Part shown: one piece after another, positions 8,109 through 16,786 of the stretch
How positions within the stretch are numbered: the stretch's first letter is position 1
Layout: every line of letters begins with the position of its first letter
Source of the DNA: Thermosyntropha lipolytica DSM 11003
GTDB lineage: Bacteria; Bacillota; Syntrophomonadia; Syntrophomonadales; Syntrophomonadaceae
Direction of reading: 5' to 3'
NCBI RefSeq assembly: GCF_900129805.1
Contig: NZ_FQWY01000004.1
Location: 34,716-98,715, forward strand
DNA length: 64,000 nucleotides
The notes under the pieces: model-generated
What the model was told of the DNA's origin: nothing
The model's input: the letters and a program-made list of their open reading frames with translations, nothing else
Database searches by the model: none
Program-made: the position numbers and the translations under genes

Positions 8109-8240
8109 TCAGCTGCCTGGGGAGGTTTTGGCGCGAGGTTTCTTTTCCTCATCCTTAAGCTTTTTCCTCCTTTCTTCTCTGTACTTTCCTTTCCCTGCTA
8201 AAATTTCCCGCACTTGTTTTTGCTTAAATGGGGTTAAATG
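8109..8240 (-). pseudogene. Possible C-terminal coding relic, Lys/Arg-rich
   Basis: The leftward frame between a TAG at 8241-8243 and a TGA at 8109-8111 encodes about 43 residues, with a basic helix including VREILAGKGKYREERRKKL. The composition is protein-like rather than random, but there is no start. It may be the tail of a decayed gene, perhaps a transposase next to the adjoining palindrome; the family is not established. Confidence 0.3.
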
Positions 8241-8264
8241 CTATTGCGCAGCGATTTCGTTCTT

Positions 8265-8294
8265 CTTTTGTGTAGTTTTAAAACGACACAAAAG
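8265..8294. repeat. 30-bp near-perfect palindrome (REP/MITE-like)
   Basis: CTTTTGTGT (8265-8273) and ACACAAAAG (8286-8294) flank GTTTT/AAAAC, with one mismatched pair at 8274/8285. The adjoining sequence (AAGAACCGTCCCTTTGTG, 8292-8309) makes a second imperfect inverted repeat with the right arm. The GACACAAAAG-AACCGTCCC type of motif is one I associate with small dispersed palindromic elements in Clostridia; only one copy is in this window. Confidence 0.5.
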
Positions 8295-8316
8295 AACCGT
8301 CCCTTTGTGCCCTTTA

Positions 8317-8344
8317 TGTAAAGAATTTGTAAGTTTAAGGTAAA
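8317..8344 (-). promoter_or_regulatory. Candidate Pho boxes upstream of phoB (reverse orientation)
   Basis: TGTAAA (8317), TGTAAG (8328) and GGTAAA (8339) are spaced exactly 11 bp apart. On the opposite strand they read TTTACC, CTTACA and TTTACA, close to the TTAACA/TTTACA-type half-sites bound by PhoP in Gram-positive bacteria. The location 83 bp before the phoB start suggests autoregulation. Confidence 0.5.
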
Positions 8345-8426
8345 AATAGAGTAGGAGTATTTATTTAATCTTTTTTACCGGCTAACATAGAAGTGAAGGA
8401 TAAGTTTGGGATTTGGGGTGAAATAT

Positions 8427-9134
8427 GTGAAAGGTAAAATACTGGTAGTAGATGATGAAGAATCTCTGGTAAGGCTTATTACCTATAACCTTAATAAAGA
8501 AGGTTTTACAACTTTGAGTGCCTATGATGGGCTGACTGCTTATAATCTGGCCAGAGAGGAAAAACCTGACCTTATTATCCTTGATCTGATGCTGCCGGAA
8601 AAGGATGGGCTGGAGGTTTGCCGGCAGCTGAGAAGTGAAGGGATAAATATTCCTATTATCATGCTTACAGCTAAGGATGAGGAAATTGACAAGGTTTTAG
8701 GTCTGGAGCTGGGAGCTGATGATTATGTAACCAAGCCTTTCAGCGTGCGGGAGCTTATAGCCCGGGTAAAGGCGGTTTTAAGGAGAAAAGGGGAGCGCGA
8801 AGATCTGCCGGCAGGAGAGGAAAAAGCTCTGGTAATTGGAAGTTTTACGATTAAGCCTGAACGGTATGAGATTTACCACCATGATAAATTGCTGGATTTA
8901 ACTTTAAAAGAATATGAACTTCTGGAGATTTTTCTGCGCAACCGGGGAAGGGTTTTGAAAAGAGATTATCTTTTGGAAGTGTTGTGGGATTATGCTGATG
9001 GAGCCAATACCCGGGTTCTAGATGTGCATGTAAGCAAGCTCAGGGACAAGATTGAAAAAGACCCGAAAAATCCGCAGTATATTAAGACGGTGAGGGGCCT
9101 GGGATATAAGTTTGAGGTGGAAAAAGATGTTTAG
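8427..9134 (+). CDS. phoB: PhoB/PhoP-type response regulator (OmpR family)
   Basis: The 235-aa protein starts at GTG 8427 behind GGGGTG; upstream in-frame TTG 8406 and GTG 8418 are less well placed. The receiver domain (1-120) has the acidic pair DDEE, phosphoacceptor D53 in LDLMLPEKDG and the conserved K of VTKPFS. The C-terminal winged helix (about 135-232) ends in VRGLGYKFE. It should activate phosphate-starvation genes when phosphorylated by the kinase encoded by the overlapping next gene. Its position before pstSCAB-phoU supports a phosphate role. Boxes at 8317-8344 suggest autoregulation. Confidence 0.9.
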   Translation: MKGKILVVDDEESLVRLITYNLNKEGFTTLSAYDGLTAYNLAREEKPDLIILDLMLPEKDGLEVCRQLRSEGINIPIIMLTAKDEEIDKVLGLELGADDYVTKPFSVRELIARVKAVLRRKGEREDLPAGEEKALVIGSFTIKPERYEIYHHDKLLDLTLKEYELLEIFLRNRGRVLKRDYLLEVLWDYADGANTRVLDVHVSKLRDKIEKDPKNPQYIKTVRGLGYKFEVEKDV

Positions 9135-10899
9135 TTCGGTGCGTTCCAGGCTTACTATTACTTATCTTATCATCATTGCTGCCATCATTTTGATAAGCAG
9201 CCTTATTCTTTCCTATTTTTTAAAAGAGTATTACCTTAATGATGTAAAAAACAGCCTGGTATATGAAGCTGTACTGGTAAGTGATATGCTGGGCTTATAT
9301 AAGCCCCAGGATGGCGGTTTGGCTCAGTTTGCGGACCAGGTTGTCAGGCAGGTGGCGCAGGATATGAAGGTAAGGGTTACAGTTATAGATGGAGAGGGAA
9401 AGGTGCTGGCTGATTCGCATTTTGAGGCTGATAGCATGGAGTCCCATGCGGGAAGGCCAGAGGTTTATAAAGCTTTAAAGGGGCAGGTGGGGAAAGAGAT
9501 AAGATTCAGTACGACAGCCGGCATTAATATGCTCTATGTGGCCGTACCTTTTAAAGCTGGCGAGGAAAAAGGGGTTATAAGGCTTTCTAAGCCTTTGACC
9601 GAGGTAGAAAACCTTTATAAAAGGCTTTTTTCGGTGTTGTTTTTCAGTATTATTTTTACCGGGCTAGCAGCTTTTATTATCAGTATATTTATTGCCCGCA
9701 ATTTTTCCCGGCCGATAAGTGATATAACCGAAGCTGTGCGGGATATTGCCCGGGGAAATCTTAAACGCCGGGTACACTACCGTTCAGCTGATGAGCTGGG
9801 GATGCTGGCCGGAGCCGTTGATGATATGGCCGACCATCTGGAAAATACTATTATGGCGATATCGGAAGTAAAAAACCGCTTTGAAGCTGTTTTAAATAAT
9901 ACGGTAAATGCGATAATCATGCTGGATGCGGAAAAAAGGTTGATCTATGCCAATCCGGTAGCGGAGAGGATTTTTAATCTGCATGATGAGTATATGGGAA
10001 GAAAAAGCGCAGAAGTGGTAGCTAATTATGAGCTGCTGCGGGCTATTGATGAAGCGAAAGCCAGATTAGTCCCGGTGCGCCGCGATATAAACCTCTATGA
10101 GCGGGAAGAAAGGATTATTGAAGCTAATGTAATACCGGTGATGGAAAAAGAAAGAGGATTTTTAAACAGTATATTGATAGTTATGAATGATATAACCGAG
10201 TTGAAAAGGTTAGAAAGGATAAGACGCGATTTTGTGGCTAATGTTTCCCATGAGCTTAAGACACCGGTGGCAGCCATCAGCGGCTTTGCCGAGACTTTAA
10301 TGGAGGAAAAAGGGGATAATCCCGAAAATATAAGGGAGTTCAGCCGTATTATATATAATGAAGCTCAGCGCTTGAAAAACCTGATAGATGAGCTTTTGGA
10401 GCTTTCCCGCATCGAAGCAGGCAAAATGCCGACGAATATGGTAGAGGTAGATGTGGACAAATTAGCTCAGGAAGCGGCAGATATTATTAAAATGCGTTTT
10501 CCAGAACGCCAGGATGATATTGCTGTTAAAGGGGAAAAAGGTTTAGTAATCAAGGCTGATAGGGAACAGCTTATGCGTATAATGCTCAATCTTTTAGAAA
10601 ATGCGGTTCACTACAGTCCACCGGGAAGCAGGATAGGAGTAGAGGTTATGAGGGAAGGGGAAAAGGTTTTACTAAAGGTGAGTGATGAAGGAGAGGGGAT
10701 ACCGGAAAATGAGATTCCCCGGGTTTTTGAAAGATTTTACCGGGTAGATAAGGCTAGATCGCGGAAAACGGGAGGAACTGGGTTGGGGCTGGCTATTGTA
10801 AAACACCTGGTAGAAAACCATAAAGGAGAGATAAGAGTAGAAAGCAAGCCAGGCAAAGGGTCGGTTTTTACCGTAGTTTTACCTGTTAAACCAGAGTGA
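9127..10899 (+). CDS. phoR: PhoR-type membrane sensor histidine kinase
   Basis: ATG 9127 lies six bases after GAGGTGG and overlaps the phoB stop by 8 bp; the product has 590 aa. The order is: transmembrane helix (about 10-31), extracytoplasmic sensor region (about 32-165), second transmembrane helix (about 170-190), HAMP linker, PAS domain (about 255-360), HisKA with H375 in VSHELKTP, and a HATPase with DEGEGIPENE and GTGLGLAIVKH. This architecture is PhoR of Firmicutes. In pst-linked systems PhoU and PstB modulate the kinase. All catalytic boxes look intact. Confidence 0.92.
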   Translation: MFSSVRSRLTITYLIIIAAIILISSLILSYFLKEYYLNDVKNSLVYEAVLVSDMLGLYKPQDGGLAQFADQVVRQVAQDMKVRVTVIDGEGKVLADSHFEADSMESHAGRPEVYKALKGQVGKEIRFSTTAGINMLYVAVPFKAGEEKGVIRLSKPLTEVENLYKRLFSVLFFSIIFTGLAAFIISIFIARNFSRPISDITEAVRDIARGNLKRRVHYRSADELGMLAGAVDDMADHLENTIMAISEVKNRFEAVLNNTVNAIIMLDAEKRLIYANPVAERIFNLHDEYMGRKSAEVVANYELLRAIDEAKARLVPVRRDINLYEREERIIEANVIPVMEKERGFLNSILIVMNDITELKRLERIRRDFVANVSHELKTPVAAISGFAETLMEEKGDNPENIREFSRIIYNEAQRLKNLIDELLELSRIEAGKMPTNMVEVDVDKLAQEAADIIKMRFPERQDDIAVKGEKGLVIKADREQLMRIMLNLLENAVHYSPPGSRIGVEVMREGEKVLLKVSDEGEGIPENEIPRVFERFYRVDKARSRKTGGTGLGLAIVKHLVENHKGEIRVESKPGKGSVFTVVLPVKPE

Positions 10900-10933
10900 T
10901 TTTGCCCGTAACTTAAATATTATTAGCTGGATG

Positions 10934-10961
10934 GCTGCCTGGGGCAGCTTAAATTTTTTTT
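10934..10961 (+). terminator. Intrinsic terminator after phoR
   Basis: GCTGCC (10934-10939) and GGCAGC (10943-10948) form a short GC stem with a TGG loop, followed by TTAAA and eight T. It separates phoBR from the acyl-CoA ligase gene. Confidence 0.65.
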
Positions 10962-11047
10962 AATATTTTGAAGTTTCTGCTCTCCTGTGCATTTGGTATT
11001 ATGATAAAATGTAATTACAGTTTTAAAATTTTACCGGGGGGAGATAT

Positions 11048-12967
11048 ATGGTTAAAAGAGAGCATATGCGGGTTTGTACAGTTCCTCAGATGTTTAATGA
11101 GTCAGTCATAAAATATGGCGAAAGGCGGTGCCAGTGGTTCAAGACCGGGCCTAATACTACTTCTTCACTTACTTATTCTGAAGTAGGCATGATAGTGCGT
11201 GATCTTACCGGCGGACTTTTGGCTTTAGGGATGCAAAAAGGCGATCGGGCAGCTATTATGTCTTATAACTGTCCCCAGTGGCTGTGGTCAGATTTTGCCA
11301 TTCTCTGCAGTGGAGGGATTACAGTTACTATTTATCCTACCCTTTCGCCCGGCGAGATGAAGTTTATAGTCAATAATTCCGGTTCCCGCTTTTTATTTAT
11401 CAGGGATGAAGCTACCCTGGAAAAAGTCTGCCAGGTGCTGGAGGGGATGCCCCTTCTGGAAAAAGTAATAGTTATGGATGATAATGTGAAACTGCCTCCC
11501 GATAACAAGTTTATGCATTTAAGTGTTTTGAAGGAAATAGGGATGCGGTATCTGCATAAACATCCTTATGCCTATGAAAAGGCATGGCATGATATAAAAG
11601 TGTGGGATCCAGCTACTATAATCTATACCTCGGGAACTACCGGCCAGCCTAAAGGGGCTGTGCATACCCATCAAACTATAATGACGGCTATTCAGGCTGA
11701 TAATAACAATTTTGCCCATGCGGGCTATATGATTGACGAAAATGATATTAACCTTTCTTTCCTGCCTTTATCGCATTCCTATGAAAGACAGTGTGGACAG
11801 ATGGTATCGATAAATGCCGGCTGTACCATTGCCTATGCGGAAAAACCGCAAACTATAATGGCTGATTTGCAGATTTTTAAGCCTACCTGGTTCTGTTGCG
11901 TTCCCCGCATTTTTGAAAGGATATATATGGCCATAAGGGATGCAGCCAGCAGCACCCCGGAAGGGAAGGCGGCTTTTGAAAGGGCGGTAAGTATTGGGCT
12001 TAAAGTTATTGAAGCCCGTATGGATGAGCATGGATGTGTGGATATGGGATTTGATGTGGATTTGCTGGAAGGACTGCCAGAAGATCTAAAAGAAGAGTAT
12101 AGGTGGGCTGATCAAGCTGTTTTCAGCAAGGTAAGGCAGCTTCTGGGCGGTAATTTCCGCATAGCATTTTCAGCATCGGCAGCTTTATCGGCTGAACTTT
12201 GCAAGCTTTATATGGCCATGGGCATAAGGATATGTGAAGGCTATGGGCTTACCGAGACTATGAATGCTATCAATTTTAACAGCCTGCGTGCGGTAATGCC
12301 GGGTTCGGTTGGGCCTACCCTTTATTTCAGTGAAGAAAAGATCGCGGAAGATGGCGAACTGCTGGTAAGAGGAAAGACAGTATTTTTAGGTTATTACAAA
12401 AACCCGGAAGCTACCGCGGAAGCTTTTACCGAAGATGGCTTTTTCAAAACCGGGGATATAGCAGTAAAGCTTCCCAACGGCTATTATAAGATTGTCGACC
12501 GCAAAAAGAGCATAATAGTTCTGGATACCGGCAAAAATGTAGCCCGTGCCAAGGTGGAAAGCAAGTTTGCCACAGCCCGTTATATAGAACAGATATGCGT
12601 TTTGGGAGATGACCGCAAATTCATAAGTGCGATTGTAGTTCCCAAGTTCGACTATATTATGAACCTCCTTAAAGCTAAAGGCATAGAGTTTGACCAATCA
12701 GCGATAGTCTATGAAGGAGAAGGGGTTGAAAGGATATGTGTGAAAGTAGGGGATGATTTTGTAAACCACGAAGAGGTGAGAAAACTTATTGAGGAAGATA
12801 TTGCCGAAGCTAACAAAGAGCTGGAGGATTATGAACGGATTAAAAAATATCACATTTCTAACCGGCGTTTCTTAGAGAGCATGGAAGAGCTTACTCCTAC
12901 TTTGAAGACTAAACACCGCAATATAATAAAGAATTTCCAGAAAGAAATTGAAGCCATGTACAGCTAA
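11048..12967 (+). CDS. AMP-forming long-chain acyl-CoA synthetase
   Basis: The 639-aa product belongs to the ANL adenylating superfamily, FadD15/FAA-like branch. It has the AMP-binding signature YTSGTTGQPKG (about 193-203), the motif YGLTETM, KTGDIA and DRKKSIIVLDTGKN. The C-terminal LTPTLKTK is the place where long-chain ligases carry a conserved lysine region. It should activate fatty acids to acyl-CoA with ATP, giving AMP and pyrophosphate, in the cytoplasm or at the membrane face. GGGGGAG precedes the ATG. It is a single-gene unit between two terminators, wedged between phoBR and pstS, with no phosphate boxes seen. Chain length cannot be told from sequence alone. Confidence 0.88.
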   Translation: MVKREHMRVCTVPQMFNESVIKYGERRCQWFKTGPNTTSSLTYSEVGMIVRDLTGGLLALGMQKGDRAAIMSYNCPQWLWSDFAILCSGGITVTIYPTLSPGEMKFIVNNSGSRFLFIRDEATLEKVCQVLEGMPLLEKVIVMDDNVKLPPDNKFMHLSVLKEIGMRYLHKHPYAYEKAWHDIKVWDPATIIYTSGTTGQPKGAVHTHQTIMTAIQADNNNFAHAGYMIDENDINLSFLPLSHSYERQCGQMVSINAGCTIAYAEKPQTIMADLQIFKPTWFCCVPRIFERIYMAIRDAASSTPEGKAAFERAVSIGLKVIEARMDEHGCVDMGFDVDLLEGLPEDLKEEYRWADQAVFSKVRQLLGGNFRIAFSASAALSAELCKLYMAMGIRICEGYGLTETMNAINFNSLRAVMPGSVGPTLYFSEEKIAEDGELLVRGKTVFLGYYKNPEATAEAFTEDGFFKTGDIAVKLPNGYYKIVDRKKSIIVLDTGKNVARAKVESKFATARYIEQICVLGDDRKFISAIVVPKFDYIMNLLKAKGIEFDQSAIVYEGEGVERICVKVGDDFVNHEEVRKLIEEDIAEANKELEDYERIKKYHISNRRFLESMEELTPTLKTKHRNIIKNFQKEIEAMYS

Positions 12968-12980
12968 AAAAAAGAAAAAC

Positions 12981-13016
12981 CCCGTTTTAGGCTGAAAGCT
13001 TAGAACGGGTTTTTTT
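12981..13016 (+). terminator. Intrinsic terminator after the acyl-CoA ligase
   Basis: A 13-bp stem (12981-12993 with 12997-13009, two or three G-T pairs) with a GAA loop is followed by seven T (13010-13016). The T-run overlaps the first TTTACA box of the pstS control region. Confidence 0.9.
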
Positions 13017-13074
13017 ACACATATTTTACATTTGCGAGAGACAAAATTTATAAAGGAAAGGCTTAGTATTTACA
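13014..13074 (+). promoter_or_regulatory. Candidate Pho boxes upstream of pstS
   Basis: TTTACA occurs at 13014, 13025 and 13069. The first two are 11 bp apart and the third is another 44 bp (four times 11) away, so all lie on the same face of the helix. This resembles PhoP-binding half-sites of Gram-positive bacteria. A -10 element was not placed with confidence. Confidence 0.55.
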
Positions 13075-13131
13075 TCAGTAATTTATCGTTAATTACAGAT
13101 GAGAATTTAAAAATTTTTAGGAGGTAAAGAA

Positions 13132-13983
13132 ATGCGGGGAAGAAAAAAATGGATGGTTTTGGTAGTCTTAAGTATGTTTATGGTTTCTGCTCTTCTGATA
13201 GGAGGATGCGGGAAAAAGGAGGAAGGGGATAAAGCAGGAGATGAAGCAGGCCTTACCGGTACTATAACTATTGCCGGGTCGACTTCGGTTCAGCCTTTTA
13301 GTGAAGTGCTGGCAGAAAAGTTTATGCAGGATAATCCCCGTGTACAGATTAATGTGCAGGGTGGAGGTTCCAGCCAGGGAATAACAGCTGCCGTAAGCGG
13401 AGCAGCCGATATTGGTGCCAGTTCCCGGGAATTGAAGGCAGAAGAGAAGGGACAAGGTTTAGTAGAGACGGTTATTGCTTATGATGGTATTGCTATTATT
13501 GTAAATCCTGCCAATAAGATCGACAATTTAACTAGAGAACAGATAAGGGATATTTACCTGGGTAATATCACCAACTGGAAAGAAGTAGGAGGCGAAGATG
13601 CCCCTATAACTGTAGTATGCCGGGAAGCAGGCTCTGGAACCCGGGGAGCTTTTGAAGAAATAGTTATGGAAAAACAGGATATTTCCAATAAGGTTATTAT
13701 CCAGAATTCTACCGGTGCTGTAGCCTCTGCCGTAGCTGGAGATAAGAATGCCATAGGGTTTGTTTCACTCCATGCGCTGAACGATAAGGTAAAAGCGGTT
13801 AAAGTAGATGGAGTAGAAGCCAAGGAGGAAAATATAAAAAATGGCAGTTATAAAATCTCCCGGCCTTTTATCTACCTTACCAAAGGAGAACCGACAGGTG
13901 TAGTCAAAGCTTTCATCGATTTTGTGTTAAGTGAAGAAGGGCAGAAGATTATGCAGGATGAAGGGGCAGTGCCTGTAAAATAA
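13132..13983 (+). CDS. pstS: Phosphate ABC transporter, substrate-binding lipoprotein
   Basis: This 283-aa protein has a lipoprotein signal peptide with the lipobox LIGGC (lipid-modified C26). The mature part carries ITIAGSTSVQPFSEVLAEKF and AGSGTRGAF, the phosphate-binding loops of PstS. The C-terminus ends LSEEGQKIMQDEGAVPVK. It binds inorganic phosphate outside the membrane and delivers it to PstCA. TTAGGAGGT precedes ATG 13132. It is separated from pstC by 250 bp with a large hairpin, which would allow more pstS than pstCAB product. Confidence 0.95.
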   Translation: MRGRKKWMVLVVLSMFMVSALLIGGCGKKEEGDKAGDEAGLTGTITIAGSTSVQPFSEVLAEKFMQDNPRVQINVQGGGSSQGITAAVSGAADIGASSRELKAEEKGQGLVETVIAYDGIAIIVNPANKIDNLTREQIRDIYLGNITNWKEVGGEDAPITVVCREAGSGTRGAFEEIVMEKQDISNKVIIQNSTGAVASAVAGDKNAIGFVSLHALNDKVKAVKVDGVEAKEENIKNGSYKISRPFIYLTKGEPTGVVKAFIDFVLSEEGQKIMQDEGAVPVK

Positions 13984-14086
13984 CCAGGCCAACATCTACG
14001 GGCACAGACAGCTGCTGTGACCCAAAATCCCTCTTGCTAGAAGACCCCCCTTAAGGTGGGCTTTAAGGCAAAATAAGAAAAAGCTT

Positions 14087-14130
14087 GTAAAACCTGTTTT
14101 ATGCCGGATGTGGTATAAGGCAGGTTTTAC
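14087..14130 (+). terminator. 19-bp stem hairpin in the pstS-pstC gap
   Basis: GTAAAACCTG (14087-14096) pairs with CAGGTTTTAC (14121-14130), and the inner TTTTATGCC pairs with GGTATAAGG through G-T pairs; the loop is GGATGT. There is no clean T-run, so it may act as a processing or stabilising hairpin or partial terminator for pstS mRNA. Its right arm overlaps a TTTACA box. Confidence 0.6.
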
Positions 14131-14186
14131 ATTGTGTTTACAATAAAAAAACATGTACTTAAAGTTGTAATTTATATCCCTTTACA
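14126..14186 (+). promoter_or_regulatory. Candidate Pho boxes upstream of pstC
   Basis: TTTACA occurs at 14126, 14137 and 14181, the same 0/+11/+55 layout as upstream of pstS. This suggests a second phosphate-controlled promoter for pstCAB-phoU. Confidence 0.5.
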
Positions 14187-14233
14187 GTGGAATATTAAAA
14201 TGAGGATAGAATACGGCACAGGCTGGTGAAAAG

Positions 14234-15181
14234 ATGGCTAATTATCCAATAGTGCAAAATAAAGAAAAAGCCCGGGGTAATGTTTTTTCCGCGGGAGGCT
14301 TTTATGGGAGGAAGACTCCGGTAAGGGGAAAAGAATTATGGGTGGAAAAAGTCCTGATGTTAAGTGCCAGCTTATTTATCCTGGCTATACTGCTTATAAC
14401 TCTTTTTATTTTTGCCAAAGGTATTCCCTTAATAGCTAAAACCGGCTTAACTGATTTTATTTTTAATACTGAATGGAATCCTACTAAAAATAAATTCGGC
14501 ATTGGAACTATGCTGGTAGGTTCTCTGGCGGTTACCCTGGGTGCTCTGTTATGGGCGGTGCCTTTAGGGCTTATTACCGCAATTTTTATGGCGGAAATAG
14601 CCCCCGTTAAAGTGAGAGATGTACTGGGGAGCTTTATCGAGCTTTTAGCCGGCATACCTTCAGTAGTTTATGGCTTTTTTGGGCTTATTGTAGTTGTACC
14701 TTTTATAAGGGATAACCTGGGAGGAAGCGGCATGAGCATTTTAGCCGGGGCGGTTATTTTAGGGATTATGATCCTTCCTACCATAATAAATATATCGCGG
14801 GATGCCATAAGGGCTGTACCCGAAGAGTACAAGATCAATTCCCTGGCTTTGGGGGCTACCCATTACCAGAGTATCTGGCGGATTATAGTGCCGGCCGCGC
14901 GTTCGGGGATAATTACTGCTGTTGTTCTGGGGATGGGCAGGGCCATTGGCGAAACGATGGCTGTGGTCATGGTAACCGGAAATGCAACGATTATTCCCGA
15001 CAGCATATTATCTCCCGTAAGGACTATGACCAGCAACATAGTCCTGGAGATGGGTTATGCAGCCGGTGATCATCAAGCTGCTTTGTTTGCTACAGGAACA
15101 GTCCTTTTTGTGTTTATCGTGCTGCTTAACCTTATAATCAATATTTCAGCAAAGGCAGGTATTAAAAATGCCCACCGCTAA
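14234..15181 (+). CDS. pstC: Phosphate ABC transporter permease PstC
   Basis: This 315-aa integral membrane protein has a cytoplasmic N-terminal tail of about 40 residues and six predicted membrane segments. The cytoplasmic coupling region reads YKINSLALGATHYQSIWRIIVP, and further downstream IGETMAVVMVTGN; these are the binding-protein-dependent permease and PstC signatures. It forms the membrane channel with PstA. The start ATG 14234 has only a weak upstream GGTGAAAAG. Its end overlaps pstA by 14 bp. Confidence 0.93.
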   Translation: MANYPIVQNKEKARGNVFSAGGFYGRKTPVRGKELWVEKVLMLSASLFILAILLITLFIFAKGIPLIAKTGLTDFIFNTEWNPTKNKFGIGTMLVGSLAVTLGALLWAVPLGLITAIFMAEIAPVKVRDVLGSFIELLAGIPSVVYGFFGLIVVVPFIRDNLGGSGMSILAGAVILGIMILPTIINISRDAIRAVPEEYKINSLALGATHYQSIWRIIVPAARSGIITAVVLGMGRAIGETMAVVMVTGNATIIPDSILSPVRTMTSNIVLEMGYAAGDHQAALFATGTVLFVFIVLLNLIINISAKAGIKNAHR

Positions 15182-16004
15182 TTATGGAGAAAAGGTGATG
15201 ACTCTGGTTTTCTGGCTGGCTGCTTTTCTTATTACAGCGATACTGGCAGTTATTATCGGTTATATTGTGGTCAAGGGCTTTTCCGTACTGAGCCTGGATT
15301 TCATCTTTACTCCTCCCTCCCGGGCCGGCAAGGAAGGCGGAATATCGACTACCATCGTAAGCACCCTTTATCTGGTTTTAGGTTCACTGCTTATTGCCGT
15401 ACCGGTAGGAGTAGCCAGTGCAGTCTATCTAGAAGAATATGCCCGAAAAAACAGCCGCTTTGCCTATATAGTAAATCTGACAGCTGAGACCTTAGCTGGC
15501 ATTCCTTCCATCGTATTTGGGCTTTTTGGCTTTGTTTTCTTTGTGATCTTTTTAGGCTGGGGATGGTCGATTCTATCAGGAGCTATGACTATGGCTATTA
15601 TGATACTCCCTACGATTACGAGAACTTCCCAGGAGGCTATTCTGGCTGTCCCCCGGGAGTACAGGGAAAACAGCCTGGCTCTGGGAGCCAGCAAGTGGCA
15701 GACAATAAGAAAGATTGTTCTGCCTTCAGCCCTTCCCGGCATAGCTACCGGCATTATCTTATCGATAGGAAGGGCGGTAGGCGAAACAGCTGCTCTTCTT
15801 CTTACGGCAGGAAGCTCTCTGGGAATGCCTATGAGTATAACCGATCCTGCTCGTACCATGGCAGTACATCTGTATATACTGGCTATGGAAGGAATATCTT
15901 TAGAAAGGGCATTCGGTACGGCATTTGTTATCATTGTTCTTATATTGATTATAAACTACGCAGCTCATTATGGTATGAGGCGATTATCAGCATTAGGCAG
16001 ATAG
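15168..16004 (+). CDS. pstA: Phosphate ABC transporter permease PstA
   Basis: The 278-aa protein has about six membrane helices and the permease coupling motif [22 protein letters not shown], followed by [12 protein letters not shown]. It pairs with PstC. ATG 15168 lies inside the end of pstC, so translation is probably coupled. Confidence 0.93.
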   Translation: MPTANYGEKVMTLVFWLAAFLITAILAVIIGYIVVKGFSVLSLDFIFTPPSRAGKEGGISTTIVSTLYLVLGSLLIAVPVGVASAVYLEEYARKNSRFAYIVNLTAETLAGIPSIVFGLFGFVFFVIFLGWGWSILSGAMTMAIMILPTITRTSQEAILAVPREYRENSLALGASKWQTIRKIVLPSALPGIATGIILSIGRAVGETAALLLTAGSSLGMPMSITDPARTMAVHLYILAMEGISLERAFGTAFVIIVLILIINYAAHYGMRRLSALGR

Positions 16005-16015
16005 AGGTGAAAAAT

Positions 16016-16774
16016 ATGAACAGTATCAAAATACGCAGCCATAATTTGAATGTTTTCTACGGCCCTTTTCAGGCTCTCTATGATATTAACATGGATATAG
16101 AAAGCAATAAGGTAACTGCTCTGATTGGGCCTTCAGGCTGCGGAAAATCTACTTTTTTACGCAGTATAAACCGGCTTAATGAATTGATTGATGGGGTGAG
16201 GATAGAAGGCCAGATATATATAGATGAAAAACCTATTTATGCCAGAGATGTGGATGTAGTAGCCCTGCGCAAAAAGGTGGGCATGGTTTTTCAAAAACCT
16301 TCAGCTTTTCCCATGTCCATCTATGAGAATGTCGCCTACGGCCCCCGCATTCATGGCATAAAGGATAGAAGGGTTTTGGACGAAATTGTAGAAAAAAGCC
16401 TTAAAGCAGCCAATCTGTGGAATGAAGTAAAAGACCGGCTTAAAGCTCCAGCTACCGGTTTATCAGGTGGGCAGCAGCAGCGATTGGTTATTGCCCGGGT
16501 TCTGGCTGTTAATCCCGAAGTTATACTTATGGATGAGCCAGCTTCCGCTTTAGACCCTATTTCCACAGCCAAGCTGGAAGAATTGATTGCTGAACTTCGC
16601 TGCAATTATACTATTGTCATCGTTACGCATAACATGCAGCAGGCAGCTAGGGTTTCTGATTATACCGGTTTTTTCTTAAACGGCAGGCTTATTGAATATA
16701 ACCGCACCGAGGAGCTTTTTGTTAACCCGCGCGATAAGAGGACGGAAGATTATATAACCGGAAGGTTTGGTTAA
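16016..16774 (+). CDS. pstB: Phosphate ABC transporter ATPase
   Basis: The 252-aa ATPase has Walker [10 protein letters not shown] (about 37), the Q-loop, LSGGQQQR signature, Walker [14 protein letters not shown] and the switch His in [19 protein letters not shown], the last being typical of PstB. ATG 16016 is preceded by GAGGTGA. An in-frame extension upstream to 15563 exists because it overlaps pstA in another frame; it is not coding. It powers phosphate uptake by PstCA and, by family knowledge, contributes to PhoR signalling through PhoU. Confidence 0.95.
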   Translation: MNSIKIRSHNLNVFYGPFQALYDINMDIESNKVTALIGPSGCGKSTFLRSINRLNELIDGVRIEGQIYIDEKPIYARDVDVVALRKKVGMVFQKPSAFPMSIYENVAYGPRIHGIKDRRVLDEIVEKSLKAANLWNEVKDRLKAPATGLSGGQQQRLVIARVLAVNPEVILMDEPASALDPISTAKLEELIAELRCNYTIVIVTHNMQQAARVSDYTGFFLNGRLIEYNRTEELFVNPRDKRTEDYITGRFG

Positions 16775-16786
16775 AAAGGAGGAGTT

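Larger units (their letters stand above)
8003..8426. other. 424-bp intergenic stretch before phoB
   Basis: It contains a short GAGG/CCTC hairpin with T-run near 8073-8096 that may end the upstream gene, a leftward coding relic at 8109-8240, a 30-bp palindrome at 8265-8294, and three 6-bp boxes at 11-bp spacing at 8317-8344. A rightward 71-codon frame at 8128-8343 lacks coding character. Confidence 0.5.

Noticed and set aside
8128..8343. Rightward 71-codon frame before phoB
   Set aside because: Phe/Ser/Leu/Cys-rich translation opposite a more protein-like leftward frame, no binding site.
15563..16015. N-terminal extension of PstB
   Set aside because: It overlaps pstA in another frame; the PstB family starts near ATG 16016, which has a good binding site.
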